A stretch of DNA of 7,728 bases, from contig CAUAAZ010000050.1 in NCBI GenBank assembly GCA_958427145.1, positions 1-7,728 on the forward strand. The letters are read 5' to 3'. Shown one piece after another: positions 6,728-7,728 of the stretch; the stretch's first letter is position 1; each line of letters opens with the position of its first letter. Source of the DNA: an uncultured Collinsella sp. (GTDB lineage Bacteria > Actinomycetota > Coriobacteriia > Coriobacteriales > Coriobacteriaceae). The notes under the pieces were generated by a model. The model did no database searches, was not told the DNA's origin, and worked only from the letters and a program-made list of their open reading frames with translations. Position numbers and translations under genes: made by a program.

Positions 6728-7231
6728 CTATTGCTCTTGCCCCAAGCGGTCAAAGTGGGAAAAGTCGTTGGCGGCCACGGCGTCGTACACGGCGTCGACG
6801 GCGTCAAAGACTTCCGGGGACATGGGGTTGTAGAACTCCGTGTCGCCCGGCTGAATCCCTATGAAGACGATATCTTCGCACGATTGCTCGATTTCCTCGA
6901 TCAGAATCGACAAAGGGAGCGAATGCGTGGTGAACATCGACTTGCGGGCCACGTCACGTTTGTCGAGCAAGCGGATGGCGCCGACGGGCAGCGCCATGTC
7001 GGCGGCATCGACCAAGACCAAACGCGGCGGACGCTCGCGCTTGACCTCGATGATGTCGTCCTCGGGCGTTTGCCCGCCGTCGATGGTGTACCAACCGGCG
7101 ATGGGCGCGTCCTCCATCTTTTTGGAGAGCACGGGGCCGGCGGCATCGTCGGCACGCAGCACGCTTCCCGCCGTGAGCACGATACCCGCAAACGGGGCGC
7201 CGTTCACACGACCATCCACAACGCGACCCAT
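6728..7231 (-). CDS. hycI: Hydrogenase maturation endopeptidase HycI (M52 family)
   Basis: This 167-residue protein matches HycI, the nickel-dependent protease that removes the C-terminal peptide of the hydrogenase 3 large subunit (HycE) after metal insertion, in the cytoplasm. The three metal ligands of the family can be placed at D29 (in RADDAAGP), D75 (in LVLVDAADM) and H103 (in FTTHSLPL), corresponding to D16, D62 and H90 of E. coli HycI. The blocks IDGGQTPEDDI, FIGIQP and FYNPM are also HycI-like. The N-terminal region is about 13 residues longer than in E. coli, and the usual GN...GDDG stretch is altered to GSVLRADDA. The start at 7231 is supported by GGAAGG at 7245-7240, 8 nt away, and by the one-base overlap with the hycH stop, suggesting translational coupling. 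The large-subunit substrate is not in the window and should lie upstream. The next gene starts 39 nt downstream with no terminator between. Confidence 0.9.
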   Translation of the reverse strand: MGRVVDGRVNGAPFAGIVLTAGSVLRADDAAGPVLSKKMEDAPIAGWYTIDGGQTPEDDIIEVKRERPPRLVLVDAADMALPVGAIRLLDKRDVARKSMFTTHSLPLSILIEEIEQSCEDIVFIGIQPGDTEFYNPMSPEVFDAVDAVYDAVAANDFSHFDRLGQEQ

Positions 7232-7647
7232 TACTGCAACCTTCCCGTCAGATACACGCCCGACACATCGCGCACGCGCTCAACCAGATCGCGGAACTTC
7301 ATCAGAAACGCGACCTGCTGGGCATGCAGCCCAAAGTCGTCGTCGAACACCGAGATGCCGGCCTTGGCCGACCCGCGAAAACCGCGCTCGTCGAGCAGCG
7401 CATCGCAGGCCTCGAGCAGCGACGGCACCGCCGCCTTGTCAAGCTGGCACTCGCCAAAGGAGCGGATGGCCTCGAACTTGATCTTGGCCTCCCCCTCCGG
7501 CAACGCGTCAACGAGCGAATAGAACACATCCACCGGCACCGACAGGCGCGGCTCAAAGCAATCGAGCACGCCGGTGTGGTGGCCCACGGCGAGCGTGTAG
7601 TACAGCACGTCGCAGGCCTCCTGGGGAACGTCTTCCTCGGTCTCCAC
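7231..7647 (-). CDS. hycH: Formate hydrogenlyase maturation protein HycH; 5' end uncertain
   Basis: HycH is a small cytoplasmic protein of FHL operons needed for maturation of the group 4 [NiFe]-hydrogenase; its exact step is not settled. The frame from the GTG at 7647 gives 138 residues, close to the roughly 136 of E. coli HycH. Matching blocks, recalled from memory, include VPQEACDVLYYTLAVGHHTG followed by VLDCFE, and a C-terminal SGVYLTGR. The GTG has no convincing ribosome binding site. The codons just before it (7677-7648, reading AVFYELTRKF) resemble the conserved HycH N-terminus VVFSQLSRKF, yet no start codon lies between them and the TAA at 7680-7678. The true start is therefore either this GTG, giving a protein lacking the conserved first strand, or a site upstream of the stop, making the gene interrupted. 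The stop codon TAA overlaps the ATG of hycI (TAATG). The family call is good; gene integrity is uncertain. Confidence 0.75.
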   Translation of the reverse strand: METEEDVPQEACDVLYYTLAVGHHTGVLDCFEPRLSVPVDVFYSLVDALPEGEAKIKFEAIRSFGECQLDKAAVPSLLEACDALLDERGFRGSAKAGISVFDDDFGLHAQQVAFLMKFRDLVERVRDVSGVYLTGRLQ

Positions 7648-7677
7648 AAACTTACGCGTGAGCTCGTAGAAGACGGC

Positions 7678-7728
7678 TTATAGGACAAAATGTGTGTCCA
7701 CGTTGGGGGCATCGGCGCAGGTCGATGC
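7678..7728 (-). other. Short open stretch ending in TAA: tail of an upstream gene or interrupted front of hycH
   Basis: The frame of hycH continues upstream of the TAA at 7680-7678 as 16 open codons to the window edge, ending in the residues NVDTHFVL. Two readings are possible. It may be the C-terminus of the preceding gene, where a hycG-like subunit would be expected from FHL operon order. Or it may be the original start of hycH, from the GTG at 7701-7699, now cut by the TAA. No ribosome binding site is visible before that GTG. The stretch is too short to assign a product. Confidence 0.35.

Noticed and set aside
5645..7522. A 625-codon open frame on the plus strand
   Set aside because: It lies antisense to the FNT, hycI and hycH genes and reads as a low-complexity, His/Gln/Arg-rich product. 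Long antisense frames are expected opposite GC-rich genes with strong third-position bias.
7302..7712. Alternative minus-strand frame starting with the ATG at 7712
   Set aside because: It overlaps hycH in another frame, its product is Arg/Ser/Cys-rich with no family blocks, and the HycH frame has clear homology.

Overview
The window is GC-rich with strong G/C bias at third codon positions. Every supportable gene lies on the minus strand, so transcription runs from position 7728 towards position 1. The gene set links formate hydrogenlyase (FHL) maturation, formate transport and selenocysteine machinery. Together with codon use and protein style it suggests an anaerobic gut actinobacterium of the class Coriobacteriia, plausibly Collinsella or a relative. 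That taxonomic call is an inference from protein character; no marker gene was searched.

Layout in the direction of transcription: (1) 7728-7678 is a short in-frame stretch closed by TAA, either the tail of an upstream gene or the interrupted front of hycH. (2) 7677/7647-7231 is hycH, an FHL maturation protein whose conserved N-terminus runs up to an in-frame stop. (3) 7231-6728 is hycI, the endopeptidase that matures the [NiFe]-hydrogenase large subunit, overlapping hycH by one base. (4) 6688-5849 is a formate/nitrite-family (FNT) channel, followed by a strong rho-independent terminator at 5826-5791. (5) 5726-3609 is a molybdopterin oxidoreductase with a [4Fe-4S] motif and a cysteine, not selenocysteine, at the expected metal-ligand position. 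(6) 3532-2075 is selA. (7) 2078-111 is selB, overlapping selA by 4 bp. (8) 110-1 is non-coding and contains nested inverted repeats.

How the parts fit: HycH and HycI would mature a group 4 hydrogenase encoded beyond the right edge. The FNT protein would move formate across the membrane. SelA makes Sec-tRNA(Sec) and SelB delivers it to the ribosome at UGA codons with a SECIS element, most likely for an FdhF-type selenoprotein outside the window. The enzyme between the channel and selAB has no Sec, so its substrate is open. selC (tRNA-Sec) and selD are not in the window.

Points worth a second look are the stop codon in front of hycH, a Lys-to-Met change in the guanine-specificity motif of SelB, a cysteine-type Mo/W enzyme next to Sec genes, and the structured sequence after selB. 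I see no CRISPR array, insertion sequence, tRNA or rRNA, and no clearly new multi-gene system.
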